Assembly: GCA_035534495.1 (NCBI GenBank)
Contig: DATLRW010000196.1
Span: forward strand, 1 to 25,638
Reading direction: 5' to 3'
Length of the DNA: 25,638 nucleotides
From: JAKASX01 sp035534495
Lineage (GTDB): Bacteria > Acidobacteriota > Terriglobia > Acidiferrales > UBA7541
Positions within the stretch are counted from its first letter, which is position 1. The number at the start of each line of letters is the position of its first letter. The position numbers were made by a program, and so were the translations under genes. The notes under the pieces were generated by a model, which saw nothing but the letters and a program-made list of their open reading frames with translations, was not told the DNA's origin and did not search any database. Of the stretch, positions 1 to 7,875 are shown piece after piece.

Positions 1-555
1 GAGAATGGTATCGAGGATGATGGCGGTCTTGCCGGTCTGGCGGTCGCCGATGATGAGCTCGCGCTGGCCGCGGCCGATGGGAATCATCGAATCGATCGCC
101 TTGATCCCGGTTTGCAGCGGCTCCTGGACCGACTGGCGATCGATCACGCCCGGCGCGATGCGCTCGAGCGGAAAGCGCTGTTCGGAAGCGATCGGCCCAT
201 TTTCGTCGAGCGGCTGGCCGATTGGATTGACGACGCGCCCGATCAGGCCATCGCCCACCGGCACGGACATGATGGTGCGGGTGCGGCGGACGGTGTCGCC
301 CTCTTTGACGGCGGTGTACTCGCCGAGCAGCACGGCGCCCACCTGGTCCTCTTCGAGGTTGAGGGCGATGCCGAAGACGTCGTGGGGGAACTGAAGCATC
401 TCGCCCATCATGACCTTTTCCAGGCCGTGGATGCGCGCGATGCCGTCGCCGACCGATAGCACCGAGCCGACTTCTTCGACCGCAACCGACTGCTGATAAT
501 TTTCAATCTGCTCGCGCAGGATATTCGCTATTTCGTCAGCTTTAAGAGTCGCCAT
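1..555 (-). CDS. atpA: ATP synthase F1 subunit alpha, N-terminal part (cut by window edge)
   Basis: This is the alpha subunit of the F1 catalytic head of the F-type ATP synthase. The 185 visible codons run from an ATG at 555 to the window edge in frame. They hold the beta-barrel crown domain (about residues 25-95, with SVGDGIARIHGL) and the start of the nucleotide-binding domain, ending just after the P-loop GDRQTGKT. About two thirds of the usual ~500-residue protein lies outside the window. It is the fourth gene of the minus-strand atpF'-atpF-atpH-atpA operon, 28 bases after the atpH stop. The start is supported by the family N-terminus (MATLKADEIANILREQIE), which places a helix before the crown domain. 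The family call is certain; the rest of the operon (normally gamma, beta, epsilon) cannot be seen. Confidence 0.97.
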   Translation of the reverse strand, partial: MATLKADEIANILREQIENYQQSVAVEEVGSVLSVGDGIARIHGLEKVMMGEMLQFPHDVFGIALNLEEDQVGAVLLGEYTAVKEGDTVRRTRTIMSVPVGDGLIGRVVNPIGQPLDENGPIASEQRFPLERIAPGVIDRQSVQEPLQTGIKAIDSMIPIGRGQRELIIGDRQTGKTAIILDTIL

Positions 556-583
556 GTTTCGTTGTCTTGTCCCTTTTCCCTTC

Positions 584-1123
584 TTATCGATGGCCTGCGG
601 CCATGCGCGCGCGGAGGTGATCGAGACTGCTGCGCACCGAGCCATCCCAGATGGTCGATCCGATCCTAACTTGAACGCCACCGATCAGTTCCGGCTCGAC
701 CCGGTAGCTGGGCACGATTCGCTTGCCGGTGCGCCGCTCGAGGGCGGACACCAGCGCCTGCTTTTCATCGCCGGACAGATCGCGGGAGGCGGCAATTTCC
801 GCGTCGAGAATGCCGAGCCGCACGTTGAGTTCCTGCCCAAAGGCCTCACCGATCGCGCCAAGCAGCCCGACGCGGCGGTGATCGACGACGAGATACAGAA
901 AATTTCGCAGAGCCTGGCTGGCCCCCATCCGTTCGACCAGCTTGGCAATCACGGACCGTTTCGCCGATGGCGGAACGGCCGGGCTGATCAGGAAATTCCG
1001 CAAATCGCCCGATTCAGCCATCATCTTGAGGAAGTCGTTCAGCTCCCGGCGAATCGGCTCGGGACGCCCCTCGGCCATCGCGACGTCGGCCAGGGCTTCG
1101 CCGTAGCTGCGTTCGGGCGTCAC
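584..1123 (-). CDS. atpH: ATP synthase F1 subunit delta
   Basis: The delta subunit (OSCP family) sits on top of the alpha/beta hexamer and ties it to the b/b' peripheral stalk. The product has 179 residues, the normal length. An N-terminal helical bundle fills about residues 5-105, and the C-terminal part carries the family signature around ELIGGVQVRIGSTIWDGSVRSSLDHL (about residues 145-170), where delta ends in most bacteria. The start is a GTG at 1123 that overlaps the atpF stop in a GTGA junction, pointing to coupled translation. No nearby ATG start would preserve the N-terminal helix (RSYGEALADVA). The assignment is firm by family pattern and operon position. Confidence 0.95.
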   Translation of the reverse strand: MTPERSYGEALADVAMAEGRPEPIRRELNDFLKMMAESGDLRNFLISPAVPPSAKRSVIAKLVERMGASQALRNFLYLVVDHRRVGLLGAIGEAFGQELNVRLGILDAEIAASRDLSGDEKQALVSALERRTGKRIVPSYRVEPELIGGVQVRIGSTIWDGSVRSSLDHLRARMAAGHR

Positions 1124-1722
1124 AGTGCCCCTCCGGCCCGGCCCAGCGCATCGACGAACCGGCCGACCAGCCGGGCGTCGAGCTCGGGGGTAAGCCGACC
1201 CATCACCCGGGCACGAGCGTATTCGATGGTCTTATCAATTGCCATTTCGCGCAACCGGTTCGCCGCGGCCAGTTCGGCGGACGCGATTTCCGCTTCGGCC
1301 GCGCGCTCAATGCGCTCGGCCTCTTCCCGCGCCCGGGCACGAATGCGCACGGCTTCCGCCGCTGAATCCAGGCGCGCCCGGTCCCGCATTTCGGTGGTTT
1401 CGCGCTCGATGGCGGCCAGTTTCTCTTCGGCGGCCTGCAGACGGGCTTGGGCCTGCTGGCGGGTCGCTTCCGCTTCGGCGATAAAGGCGGCGATCCGTTC
1501 GGCGCGGCTCTTGAAAACATTCTTCAGCCGGCGCCAGACCCACCATCCGCCCAAGCCGAAAACGAAAGCGAAATTCAGCCAGCGGAAAACCGTCTGGGTG
1601 GTTGCCGTGGCTGGCGCGGACTGAGCCGCTCCGGCGACGGGAACCAGCAGCAGAAGGGCGGCAGCGCCGGCAGCCAGTTCGAGCGCCAGCCGGAAGGGCG
1701 CTTTTGGCGAACGGAGGCGCAT
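1120..1722 (-). CDS. atpF: ATP synthase F0 subunit b, with an N-terminal signal-like extension
   Basis: This is the b subunit of the peripheral stalk. The 200 residues comprise a hydrophobic segment at about 10-33 that ends in small residues (VAGAAQSA) and looks like a cleavable signal peptide, a second hydrophobic segment at about 46-62 that is the usual b-subunit anchor, and a long charged Ala/Glu/Arg helix from about 68 that would make the coiled-coil stalk. Typical b subunits are ~160 residues with a single N-terminal membrane helix, so the extra leader is the odd feature; some bacterial lineages do have such leaders. The ATG at 1722 overlaps the stop of atpF' (ATGA) and has GGGGGAGGT in front, which fixes the start. 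It is co-transcribed with atpF', atpH and atpA. Confidence 0.93.
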   Translation of the reverse strand: MRLRSPKAPFRLALELAAGAAALLLLVPVAGAAQSAPATATTQTVFRWLNFAFVFGLGGWWVWRRLKNVFKSRAERIAAFIAEAEATRQQAQARLQAAEEKLAAIERETTEMRDRARLDSAAEAVRIRARAREEAERIERAAEAEIASAELAAANRLREMAIDKTIEYARARVMGRLTPELDARLVGRFVDALGRAGGAL

Positions 1723-2192
1723 CAGACCTCCCCCGCCGACATTTGAACCGGGTTCGTTTCGCCCAGCACGGCGCGGGCGGCTTCTTCGGCCAGGCGGTGG
1801 CTTTCCCGTTCGACCTCGCCAAGCGCGGCAGCCAGGTCGGTTTCCAGGCGCTCTTTGGCCTGGCGGACTCGCCCGGCGGCGCGGGCGCGATTCTCGTGCA
1901 GCAGGGCGGCCCTTTCGTCGAGCACGGAGCGGCGGGCCGCTTCCTGCTCGCTGTAAATCTCGGTGCGGACAGTGTCGAGGGCGCGGTGGTAGGAGCCCAT
2001 TTTCTCCTGCGCCAGGCCGTCGAGGCGGGCCGCGTCGCTTTTGGCGCCTTCGGTGCGCGCGGCGCGCTCGGCCAGCACCTGATTGATTGGCCGGAAGAAA
2101 ACAGCCTGCGCAAACAGATAGAAAATAAAGACAATGATAGTGGTTGGCAGCGCTGAGATGACCAGGTTCAATATTTCGCGCAGTACGTCCAC
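1722..2192 (-). CDS. atpF': ATP synthase F0 subunit b' (second stalk subunit)
   Basis: This is the first gene of the operon. It encodes 156 residues with one membrane helix (about 9-30, ending RPINQVLAERAARTEGAK) and then an uninterrupted charged helix to the C-terminus, the form of a b/b' stalk subunit. Two adjacent b-type genes imply a b/b' heterodimeric peripheral stalk, as known from photosynthetic bacteria, cyanobacteria and several other phyla. I chose the GTG at 2192 because the reading frame extends upstream only into non-family sequence and promoter DNA; AGGGGTGG lies just upstream and the length then matches the family. No atpI, atpB or atpE lies upstream, so the a and c subunits must be encoded elsewhere. 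Confidence 0.9.
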   Translation of the reverse strand: MDVLREILNLVISALPTTIIVFIFYLFAQAVFFRPINQVLAERAARTEGAKSDAARLDGLAQEKMGSYHRALDTVRTEIYSEQEAARRSVLDERAALLHENRARAAGRVRQAKERLETDLAAALGEVERESHRLAEEAARAVLGETNPVQMSAGEV

Positions 2193-2259
2193 AGTTCCAC
2201 CCCTATCGGCGGTGCCCTTCTCGGAATAGTTTAGAAGACCGGGATAAATAAAAGGGAAA

Positions 2260-2288
2260 GTTATAACATTCGAACCCGGAAGCGTCAA
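2260..2288 (-). promoter_or_regulatory. Sigma70-type promoter of the atp operon
   Basis: Read on the minus strand, TTGACG (2288-2283) and TATAAC (2265-2260) are separated by exactly 17 bases. Each hexamer differs from consensus at one position. Transcription would start near 2253, leaving a leader of about 60 bases before the atpF' GTG. The site lies in the gap between the two divergent operons. Confidence 0.72.
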
Positions 2289-2313
2289 CGCCCAGCTGGT
2301 CTGGCCGGCCGGC

Positions 2314-2343
2314 TTGCGTGTCCCCGTTCCGGTTGGGTATACT
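2314..2343 (+). promoter_or_regulatory. Sigma70-type promoter of the rimP-nusA-infB operon
   Basis: TTGCGT (2314-2319) and TATACT (2338-2343) are separated by 18 bases. The -10 is one base from consensus; the -35 is weaker. A start near 2350 would put the GAAA-loop hairpin at 2375-2390 in the 5' leader. The divergent atp -35 element lies only 25 bases away, so the two promoters are practically back to back. Confidence 0.65.
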
Positions 2344-2374
2344 GACCAGGACTGGAAACCTGTCGAATTCTTCG

Positions 2375-2396
2375 GTGGGCGAAAGCCCACTTTTTT
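2375..2396 (+). terminator. Leader hairpin with T6 tract, probable attenuator of rimP operon
   Basis: A perfect 6-bp stem GTGGGC/GCCCAC (2375-2380 and 2385-2390) closed by a GAAA tetraloop is followed at once by six T residues (2391-2396). It lies between the promoter and the rimP start, inside the transcript. Hairpin-plus-T leaders before rimP are known in other bacteria (a rimP-leader family has been described) and fit autoregulation through the transcription factor NusA encoded downstream. The structure is seen; the regulatory role is inferred. Confidence 0.65.
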
Positions 2397-2413
2397 GTTG
2401 CTCCGGACGAGGC

Positions 2414-2863
2414 GTGGACCTGGCTAGGATCCGTGAAGCTGCCGAGCGGGTGGGAAGCTCGGAGGGCGTAGAAGTCGTAGACGTCGAATGGAAGCAGGGG
2501 CGTCAGCGACTGTTGCGGGTTTATATCGACAAGCCGGCGGGGGTTACCCACGGCGATTGCCAGCGCGTCAGCGAGCAACTCAGTGTGCTCCTGGATGTAG
2601 AGGAACTGGTGCCCGGGCCCGGTTACGTTCTAGAGGTCAGTTCGCCGGGTCTTGATCGGAAGCTACGCAACCCAGCTGAATTCGAGCGATTCACCGGCCG
2701 CAAGGCCCGTATCAGTCTTGCCGAGCCGGTGGAGAATTCGACGTATCATGAGGGCCGGCTGGCTGGCGTGGGCGATGGCATGGTCCGGCTTGAGGTGAAT
2801 GGCCGTGTTCTCCTCTTGCCGCTGGAACGGATTCGCAAGGCGAGCCTGATTGTAGAGTGGTAG
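2414..2863 (+). CDS. rimP: Ribosome maturation factor RimP
   Basis: RimP assists late assembly of the 30S subunit. The product has 149 residues from the GTG at 2414, in two domains: an N-terminal alpha/beta domain with VEVVDVEWKQGRQRLLRVYIDKP and EVSSPGLDRKL (about residues 20-85), and a C-terminal SH3-like barrel ending LPLERIRKASLIVEW. The frame is open further upstream to 2318, but that part overlaps the promoter and the leader hairpin and does not resemble RimP. The chosen GTG starts the usual first helix (VDLARIREAAERV). A GAGG stands very close to this GTG, so the exact initiation site is less certain than the gene. It is followed by nusA nine bases after its stop, as in most bacteria. 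Confidence 0.92.
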   Translation: MDLARIREAAERVGSSEGVEVVDVEWKQGRQRLLRVYIDKPAGVTHGDCQRVSEQLSVLLDVEELVPGPGYVLEVSSPGLDRKLRNPAEFERFTGRKARISLAEPVENSTYHEGRLAGVGDGMVRLEVNGRVLLLPLERIRKASLIVEW

Positions 2864-2872
2864 GAGAGCGAA

Positions 2873-4429
2873 ATGCCGCCGCTGCTGAACCAGACAATTG
2901 AACAGATCAGCCGCGAAAAGCACATCGATCCGTCGGTGATCGTTGCCGCTATCGAGGATGCGATGGTTGTCGCCGCGCGGAAGTACTATAAGACCGAGGA
3001 AGACATGCGCGGCCGCTACAATCCCGACAGCGGCCAGGTCGACGTCTTCGCCGTGCGGCAAGTTGTCGAGTCGGTTGCCGATCCTTTGCGCGAGATGTCG
3101 CTCGAAGATGCGCTCCGCCGCGACCCGCGCCTGGAAGTGGGCAACGAGGTCCTGATCCCCAGACCCACCGAACATCTGGGCCGGATCGCCGCGCAAACCG
3201 CCAAGCAGGTGATCTTGCAGAAGGTGCGCGAGGCCGAGCGCGACACCGTTTACAACGAATTCAACGGCCGCGTCGGCGAGCTGGTCAACTGCATCGTCAA
3301 GCGGATGGAAGGTCCCGAGGTCATCGTCGAACTGGGGCGGACCGAGGCGCGCATGCCACGCCGCGAGCAGTCCCGGGCCGAGACGTATAACATCGGCGAC
3401 CGGCTGCGCGTGGTCATCAAGGCGGTTGATCGCGCCGGCAGAGGCCCCCAGATCGTCGTTTCCCGCGCCGACCCCGTGCTGGTGCAGCGCCTGTTCGAGA
3501 TGGAAGTGCCGGAAATTTATGACGGCACGGTGCGCATCCGCGCCGCCGCGCGCGAGGCCGGCGAGCGCACGAAGATCGCCGTCGAAAGCCGCGACAAGGA
3601 CGTCGACCCCGTCGGTGCCTGCGTGGGCATGAAAGGCATGCGGGTGCAGTCGATCATCCGAGAGCTGCGCGGCGAGAAGATCGACATCATCCCCTTTTCC
3701 GAGGATAGCGTCAGCTTTGCCCTCAAGTCCCTGAGCCCGGCCAAGGTGTCCCGCGTGCAGATCATCGATCCCGAGGAAAAGCGCCTCGAGGTTATTGTCG
3801 AGGACACCCAGCTCTCGCTGGCCATTGGCAAGAAGGGCCAGAATGTGCGCCTGGCCAGCAAGCTGATCGGCTGGAATATCGATATCAAGAGCGAGGAGGA
3901 GAAGCGCCGCGAGATCGAGCAGCAGATGACCGCCCTGACGACTCCCCTGACGCCGCTCGAGGAGTTGGCCGGGGTCGGCCCGAAAACAGTCGAACGCTTG
4001 CAAGCGCACGGCATCAGCGCCATCGAGCGCCTGGCGGACATGACGCCGGAACAGCTCATGGAAATTCCGGGTATCGGCGAAAAGATGGTGGAGAAGATTC
4101 GCGCCGCCGTCGCGAACTATTTCGAACGGCTCGAATCCGGCGCCCCGTTCCCGGAAGCCGCCCAAGCCGGGCAGGAAACCGACGAAATCGATGTCGATCC
4201 GGAGAATGAACCGTCCCTGGAGCCGGCCGAAGCGGCTGCTGAATTCCCCGATAATCCCGATAACCCCGATAACGGCGTCGAACCGGTTGAAGAGTCCGAA
4301 TCCGTACCCGCGCCGGAGGCCGGCGCACAGTCCGAACCCGTCGCGCCTGTTGCGTCCCCGGAAGGGGAAGCGCCAAGCGAGAACGACTCCGCGCAGGCGT
4401 CGGGATCTTACGAGCAGGAGAAGGTATAA
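2873..4429 (+). CDS. nusA: Transcription termination/antitermination protein NusA
   Basis: NusA binds RNA polymerase and nascent RNA and controls pausing, termination and antitermination. Visible domains in 518 residues: N-terminal polymerase-binding domain (1-125), S1 domain (about 133-198), KH1 with GACVGMKGMRV (248-258), KH2 with AIGKKGQNVRL (317-327), one helix-hairpin-helix unit (about 362-415, with ELAGVGPKTVERL and MEIPGIGEKM), and a long acidic low-complexity tail (427-518) rich in Glu, Pro, Asp and Ala. The tail holds a small NPD repeat and is presumably disordered. Start ATG 2873 follows GGAGAG that overlaps the rimP stop. The infB start lies three bases after the stop. Confidence 0.97.
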   Translation: MPPLLNQTIEQISREKHIDPSVIVAAIEDAMVVAARKYYKTEEDMRGRYNPDSGQVDVFAVRQVVESVADPLREMSLEDALRRDPRLEVGNEVLIPRPTEHLGRIAAQTAKQVILQKVREAERDTVYNEFNGRVGELVNCIVKRMEGPEVIVELGRTEARMPRREQSRAETYNIGDRLRVVIKAVDRAGRGPQIVVSRADPVLVQRLFEMEVPEIYDGTVRIRAAAREAGERTKIAVESRDKDVDPVGACVGMKGMRVQSIIRELRGEKIDIIPFSEDSVSFALKSLSPAKVSRVQIIDPEEKRLEVIVEDTQLSLAIGKKGQNVRLASKLIGWNIDIKSEEEKRREIEQQMTALTTPLTPLEELAGVGPKTVERLQAHGISAIERLADMTPEQLMEIPGIGEKMVEKIRAAVANYFERLESGAPFPEAAQAGQETDEIDVDPENEPSLEPAEAAAEFPDNPDNPDNGVEPVEESESVPAPEAGAQSEPVAPVASPEGEAPSENDSAQASGSYEQEKV

Positions 4430-4432
4430 AGG

Positions 4433-7162
4433 GTGAGCGAAACGCATCATCAGATCCGCATCAATGAACTGGCTCGCGAACTGGAAGTCAAAGCGAAAGT
4501 GATTGTCGAACTGCTTCCCGAAGTGGGCCTCACGGAAAAGAAAACGCATTCCAGTTCCATTGACGAAGCCATCGCGGAGAAGGTGCGTCAGCACTTCCGT
4601 AAGGCTTCCCAGGCAGAGCAGGAGAGCGAACGCTCTGTCGTGGAAGCCAGGAAAGCCCCAACCGAAATGCCGAGCGCACCGATCGCCACACAAGCCCCGC
4701 CACCGCCTGCCCCTCCACCGGCCGTGCGTGAAACTGCCCCGCCCGTGTCGGCAGCCGAGGCCCCGGTCCATGCGCCGGCGCCGTCAGGCGCCGCCGTCAG
4801 GCCGCCTTCCGTGCCGGTCTCGCCCGCTGCTCTTCCGGCCCCTGTGTCCGCAGCGCCCCGGCCGGCCGCCGGTGTTGCTCCCGGGCAGCCGCCCAAAACA
4901 GGTGTGCCACCCGCTACCCCGCCCGCGCCCAAGCCAGGCACGCAACCCTTGGTCAGCCGGCCAGGCGCCCCTGTGCAGCGTCCGATGCATCCGACTTCCA
5001 CGTACGCCCCGGGGAAACCACCCTTTATCCCGCAGCGCCCTACCGGTCCCGGAATGAGGCCCGGCGCGCCTGGCGCGCGCCCGCCGCAGCTTTCCGGCCG
5101 TCCGGCGCCGACGGGGCCACGCCCATCCGGTCCCGGGCGGCCTGGAGAACCTAGCCGTCCCGGCATGAGGCCCGGGGGAAGAGGTGTGCGTCCGCCAACC
5201 GGACGCACGCCGGGCAATCTGCCGCCCAAGCCCGAGCCGGGCAAGCCGATCTATGTCCGCAAGCCGGAACAGCGAACCCGTCCCTTGGTGGACAAGCGAT
5301 TCGAGGAGGGTGAGCGGAAACTGCACCCGGTTCGCACGCGCGTGCCGGAAACCGCGCGCCGCACCGCTCCGGCCGAGCGTCCGCCGGTTCTTCGCGAGCA
5401 TCGCGATATCACAATCACCGAAGGCGTGACCGTGCGCGAGCTGGCCCAGAAGCTCGATCTGCGGGCCAAGGATCTGCTGAAGGAACTGGTCGAAGGCGGC
5501 ATTTTCGCCACGATCAATCAGGTGATGGATGTGCCGACGGCGACCAAGCTCGCCGCCCAGTTCAACGCGACCGTCACGGCCATCCCCTTCGAGGAACAGC
5601 TCGTCGAAGAGGAGGTGCAGGAATCCAAGCCGGAAGACCTCAAGCCGCGCGCTCCGGTCGTCACCGTGATGGGGCATGTCGATCACGGCAAGACGAGCCT
5701 GCTCGACACGATTCGCCAGACGAAGGTTGCCGCGGGGGAAGCCGGCGGCATCACCCAGCATATCGGCGCCTACCATGTTCAGCTGGACGGCAAGCGCGTG
5801 GTCTTCATTGACACGCCGGGCCACGAGGCATTTACCCGCATGCGGGCGCGCGGGGCCGGCGTTACGGACATTGTCGTTCTGGTCGTTGCCGCCGACGACG
5901 GCGTGATGCCGCAGACGCGCGAGGCGATCGACCATGCGCGCGCCGCCAAGGTTCCCATCGTCGTCGCCGTCAACAAGATCGACAAGCCCGACGCCCAGCC
6001 CGAGCGCGTCAAGCGTCAGCTGTCCGATGTCGGCCTGATGCCCGAGGAGTGGGGCGGGGACACGGTCTTCGTTGAAGTTTCCGCCAAGACCGGCCAAAAC
6101 GTCGACAAGCTGCTCGAAATGATCGCCCTGGTCGGCGAACTGCGCGAGCTCAAGGCCAATCCGGACGCTTCGGCCTCGGGCGTTGTTCTGGAATCCCGCA
6201 TCGACAAGGGACGCGGGCCGGTCGCCACGTTGCTGGTGCGGAACGGCACCTTGCACGTCGGCGATTCCTTCATCTGCGGCGCGGTATACGGAAAAGTGCG
6301 CGCGATGTATGACGACCACGGCCAGCCGGTCAAGCGCGCCGAACCCTCGACCCCGGTGGAAATCCTGGGCCTGCAAGGCGTGCCCGAAGCGGGTGACCGC
6401 CTGCTGGTTGCCGACGAAGCCAAGGCCCGCCACATCTCCGATTACCGGCTCGCGAATCTGCGCGAAGCCTCCCTGGCCCGCACCGCCGGCGCCCGGCTCA
6501 CCCTCGATCAGCTCCAGGAACAGCTGCGGGCCGGCGAAATCAAGGAGTTGCCGATCGTCATCAAGGCCGACGTGCAGGGATCGGTGGAAGTCCTCGCCGA
6601 AATGCTTCCGAAACTCTCGACCGACAAGGTGAAGCTCGACATCATCCACTCGTCCGTTGGCGCGGTGTCGGAATCCGACGTTCTTCTGGGTACCGCTTCG
6701 AAGGCCGTCATCGTCGCCTTCAACGTCCGGCCCGATCGCAAGGCGGTTGAGCTTGCCCAGCGCGAAAACGTCGAAATTCGTTCCTACACGGTGATCTACG
6801 AGCTGATCGACGACATGAAGAAGTTGATGACCGGCCTGCTCGAGCCGGTCTTTAAGGAAACGGTTCTGGGCCGCGCCGAGGTCCGCGATACATTCCGGGT
6901 CAAGGGCGTGGGCATGATTGCCGGCTGCCGTGTGCTCGACGGCCTGGTCCGCCGGGACGCCGATGTGCGCGTCGTGCGCGACGGCGCGGTGATCTACTCC
7001 GGCAAGGTGCAGTCTCTGCGCCGGTTCAAGGAAGATGTGACCGAGGTTCGCGGCGGATTCGAGTGCGGTGCGGGCATATCGAATTTCAACGACGTGAAGG
7101 TCGGAGACGTTTTGGAGTGCTTCACGGTCGAGAAGATTATCGCCGCCCAGGCGACGGCCTAG
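4433..7162 (+). CDS. infB: Translation initiation factor IF-2
   Basis: IF-2 is the GTPase that brings fMet-tRNA to the 30S subunit. The 909 residues contain an IF2_N helical domain at the N-terminus (about 1-52) and a second IF2_N copy at about 326-378, joined by a Pro/Ala/Gly-rich linker (about 78-275). The GTPase domain has GHVDHGKT (414-421), DTPGH (460-464), NKID (514-517) and SAK (550-552), and is followed by domains II-IV. All nucleotide-binding motifs are intact. The start is a GTG at 4433, three bases after the nusA stop, with AGGAG inside the end of nusA. The proline-rich linker gives large antisense open frames that are not genes. Confidence 0.97.
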   Translation: MSETHHQIRINELARELEVKAKVIVELLPEVGLTEKKTHSSSIDEAIAEKVRQHFRKASQAEQESERSVVEARKAPTEMPSAPIATQAPPPPAPPPAVRETAPPVSAAEAPVHAPAPSGAAVRPPSVPVSPAALPAPVSAAPRPAAGVAPGQPPKTGVPPATPPAPKPGTQPLVSRPGAPVQRPMHPTSTYAPGKPPFIPQRPTGPGMRPGAPGARPPQLSGRPAPTGPRPSGPGRPGEPSRPGMRPGGRGVRPPTGRTPGNLPPKPEPGKPIYVRKPEQRTRPLVDKRFEEGERKLHPVRTRVPETARRTAPAERPPVLREHRDITITEGVTVRELAQKLDLRAKDLLKELVEGGIFATINQVMDVPTATKLAAQFNATVTAIPFEEQLVEEEVQESKPEDLKPRAPVVTVMGHVDHGKTSLLDTIRQTKVAAGEAGGITQHIGAYHVQLDGKRVVFIDTPGHEAFTRMRARGAGVTDIVVLVVAADDGVMPQTREAIDHARAAKVPIVVAVNKIDKPDAQPERVKRQLSDVGLMPEEWGGDTVFVEVSAKTGQNVDKLLEMIALVGELRELKANPDASASGVVLESRIDKGRGPVATLLVRNGTLHVGDSFICGAVYGKVRAMYDDHGQPVKRAEPSTPVEILGLQGVPEAGDRLLVADEAKARHISDYRLANLREASLARTAGARLTLDQLQEQLRAGEIKELPIVIKADVQGSVEVLAEMLPKLSTDKVKLDIIHSSVGAVSESDVLLGTASKAVIVAFNVRPDRKAVELAQRENVEIRSYTVIYELIDDMKKLMTGLLEPVFKETVLGRAEVRDTFRVKGVGMIAGCRVLDGLVRRDADVRVVRDGAVIYSGKVQSLRRFKEDVTEVRGGFECGAGISNFNDVKVGDVLECFTVEKIIAAQATA

Positions 7163-7178
7163 CCCTTGCGAGTGGCAG

Positions 7179-7460
7179 ATGCCCATCGGCTGCCTGACGC
7201 TGGAAATCCATCTTTCCGAATCGCGTTCGCTGAAGGATAAGAGGCAGGTGATGCGCAGCCTGAAGGACCGGCTCCGTCACCGATTCAACGTCTCCGTGGC
7301 CGAACTCGACGGGCAGGATACGTGGCAGAGTGCCGTCGTGGGCATCGTGGCCATTTCCGCCGACGCCGGCTATTTGGAAAAAGCCCTGCAGGCGGCACTG
7401 GAAGAATCCGAACTCATCTTGGGCCGCGGCCTGGTCGGTCACGACACCGAACTCTTTTAG
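7179..7460 (+). CDS. YlxP-like DUF503 protein
   Basis: This 93-residue protein belongs to the DUF503/YlxP family, a small alpha/beta protein found between infB and rbfA in many Gram-positive and other bacteria. Visible family features are the N-terminal strand (CLTLEIHLSESRSLKDKRQVMRSLKDRL), FNVSVAEL, and WQSAVVGIVAISAD. Its biochemical function is not established; operon position suggests a link to ribosome assembly or initiation. ATG 7179 lies 16 bases after infB. The rbfA start is 20 bases downstream. Confidence 0.9.
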   Translation: MPIGCLTLEIHLSESRSLKDKRQVMRSLKDRLRHRFNVSVAELDGQDTWQSAVVGIVAISADAGYLEKALQAALEESELILGRGLVGHDTELF

Positions 7461-7480
7461 CGGCCCTCGCCGAGGATGCA

Positions 7481-7837
7481 ATGCCCGGACACCATCGGGA
7501 GCGGCTGGTTGAAGAGATGCGTCAGGAAATCGAGGCGATGCTCGCCGGCGAGTTGAAGGATCCGCGGCTGACCCCGACGATTTTCGTGAGCGAAGTGCGC
7601 CTGGGCCCCGACCGGGGGCAAGCGAAAGTATTCGTCTCGGTGCAGGGGACCGAGGCGGAACGCGCCGCGGTGATCAATGCCCTCGAAGCCGCCGCCGGTT
7701 TCATTCGTTTCGAGCTGGCCGAACGGCTCCAGCTCCGCCGCAGTCCCCGGCTCGAATTCATGATCGACCGTTCGGCCGAATACGGCGCTCGCATCGAGGA
7801 GTTGCTGCGCCAGGAGAAGAGAACGCCCGACCACTAG
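7481..7837 (+). CDS. rbfA: Ribosome-binding factor A
   Basis: RbfA is a KH-fold protein needed for 30S maturation and processing of the 16S 5' end. The product from ATG 7481 has 118 residues: RERLVEEMRQEIEAML (helix 1), DPRLTPTIFVSEVRLGPDRGQAKVFVS (strands), and the C-terminal RRSPRLEFMIDRSAEYGARIEELL that is typical of the family. GAGG lies five bases before this ATG, which decides the start against longer in-frame options inside ylxP. It sits between ylxP and truB as in many bacterial genomes. Confidence 0.94.
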   Translation: MPGHHRERLVEEMRQEIEAMLAGELKDPRLTPTIFVSEVRLGPDRGQAKVFVSVQGTEAERAAVINALEAAAGFIRFELAERLQLRRSPRLEFMIDRSAEYGARIEELLRQEKRTPDH

Positions 7838-7875
7838 GGCGCGATGGGACGAGGACACGCGCGGCGAAATCGAAT

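Noticed and set aside
2663..4771. Long minus-strand open frame (702 codons) opposite rimP-nusA-infB
   Set aside because: It is the GC-skewed antisense shadow of rimP and nusA, low in family-like motifs and rich in His/Arg/Asp typical of mirrored coding sequence.
4784..7186. Minus-strand open frame of 800 codons opposite infB
   Set aside because: Antisense shadow of IF-2, whose domains and motifs on the plus strand are complete.
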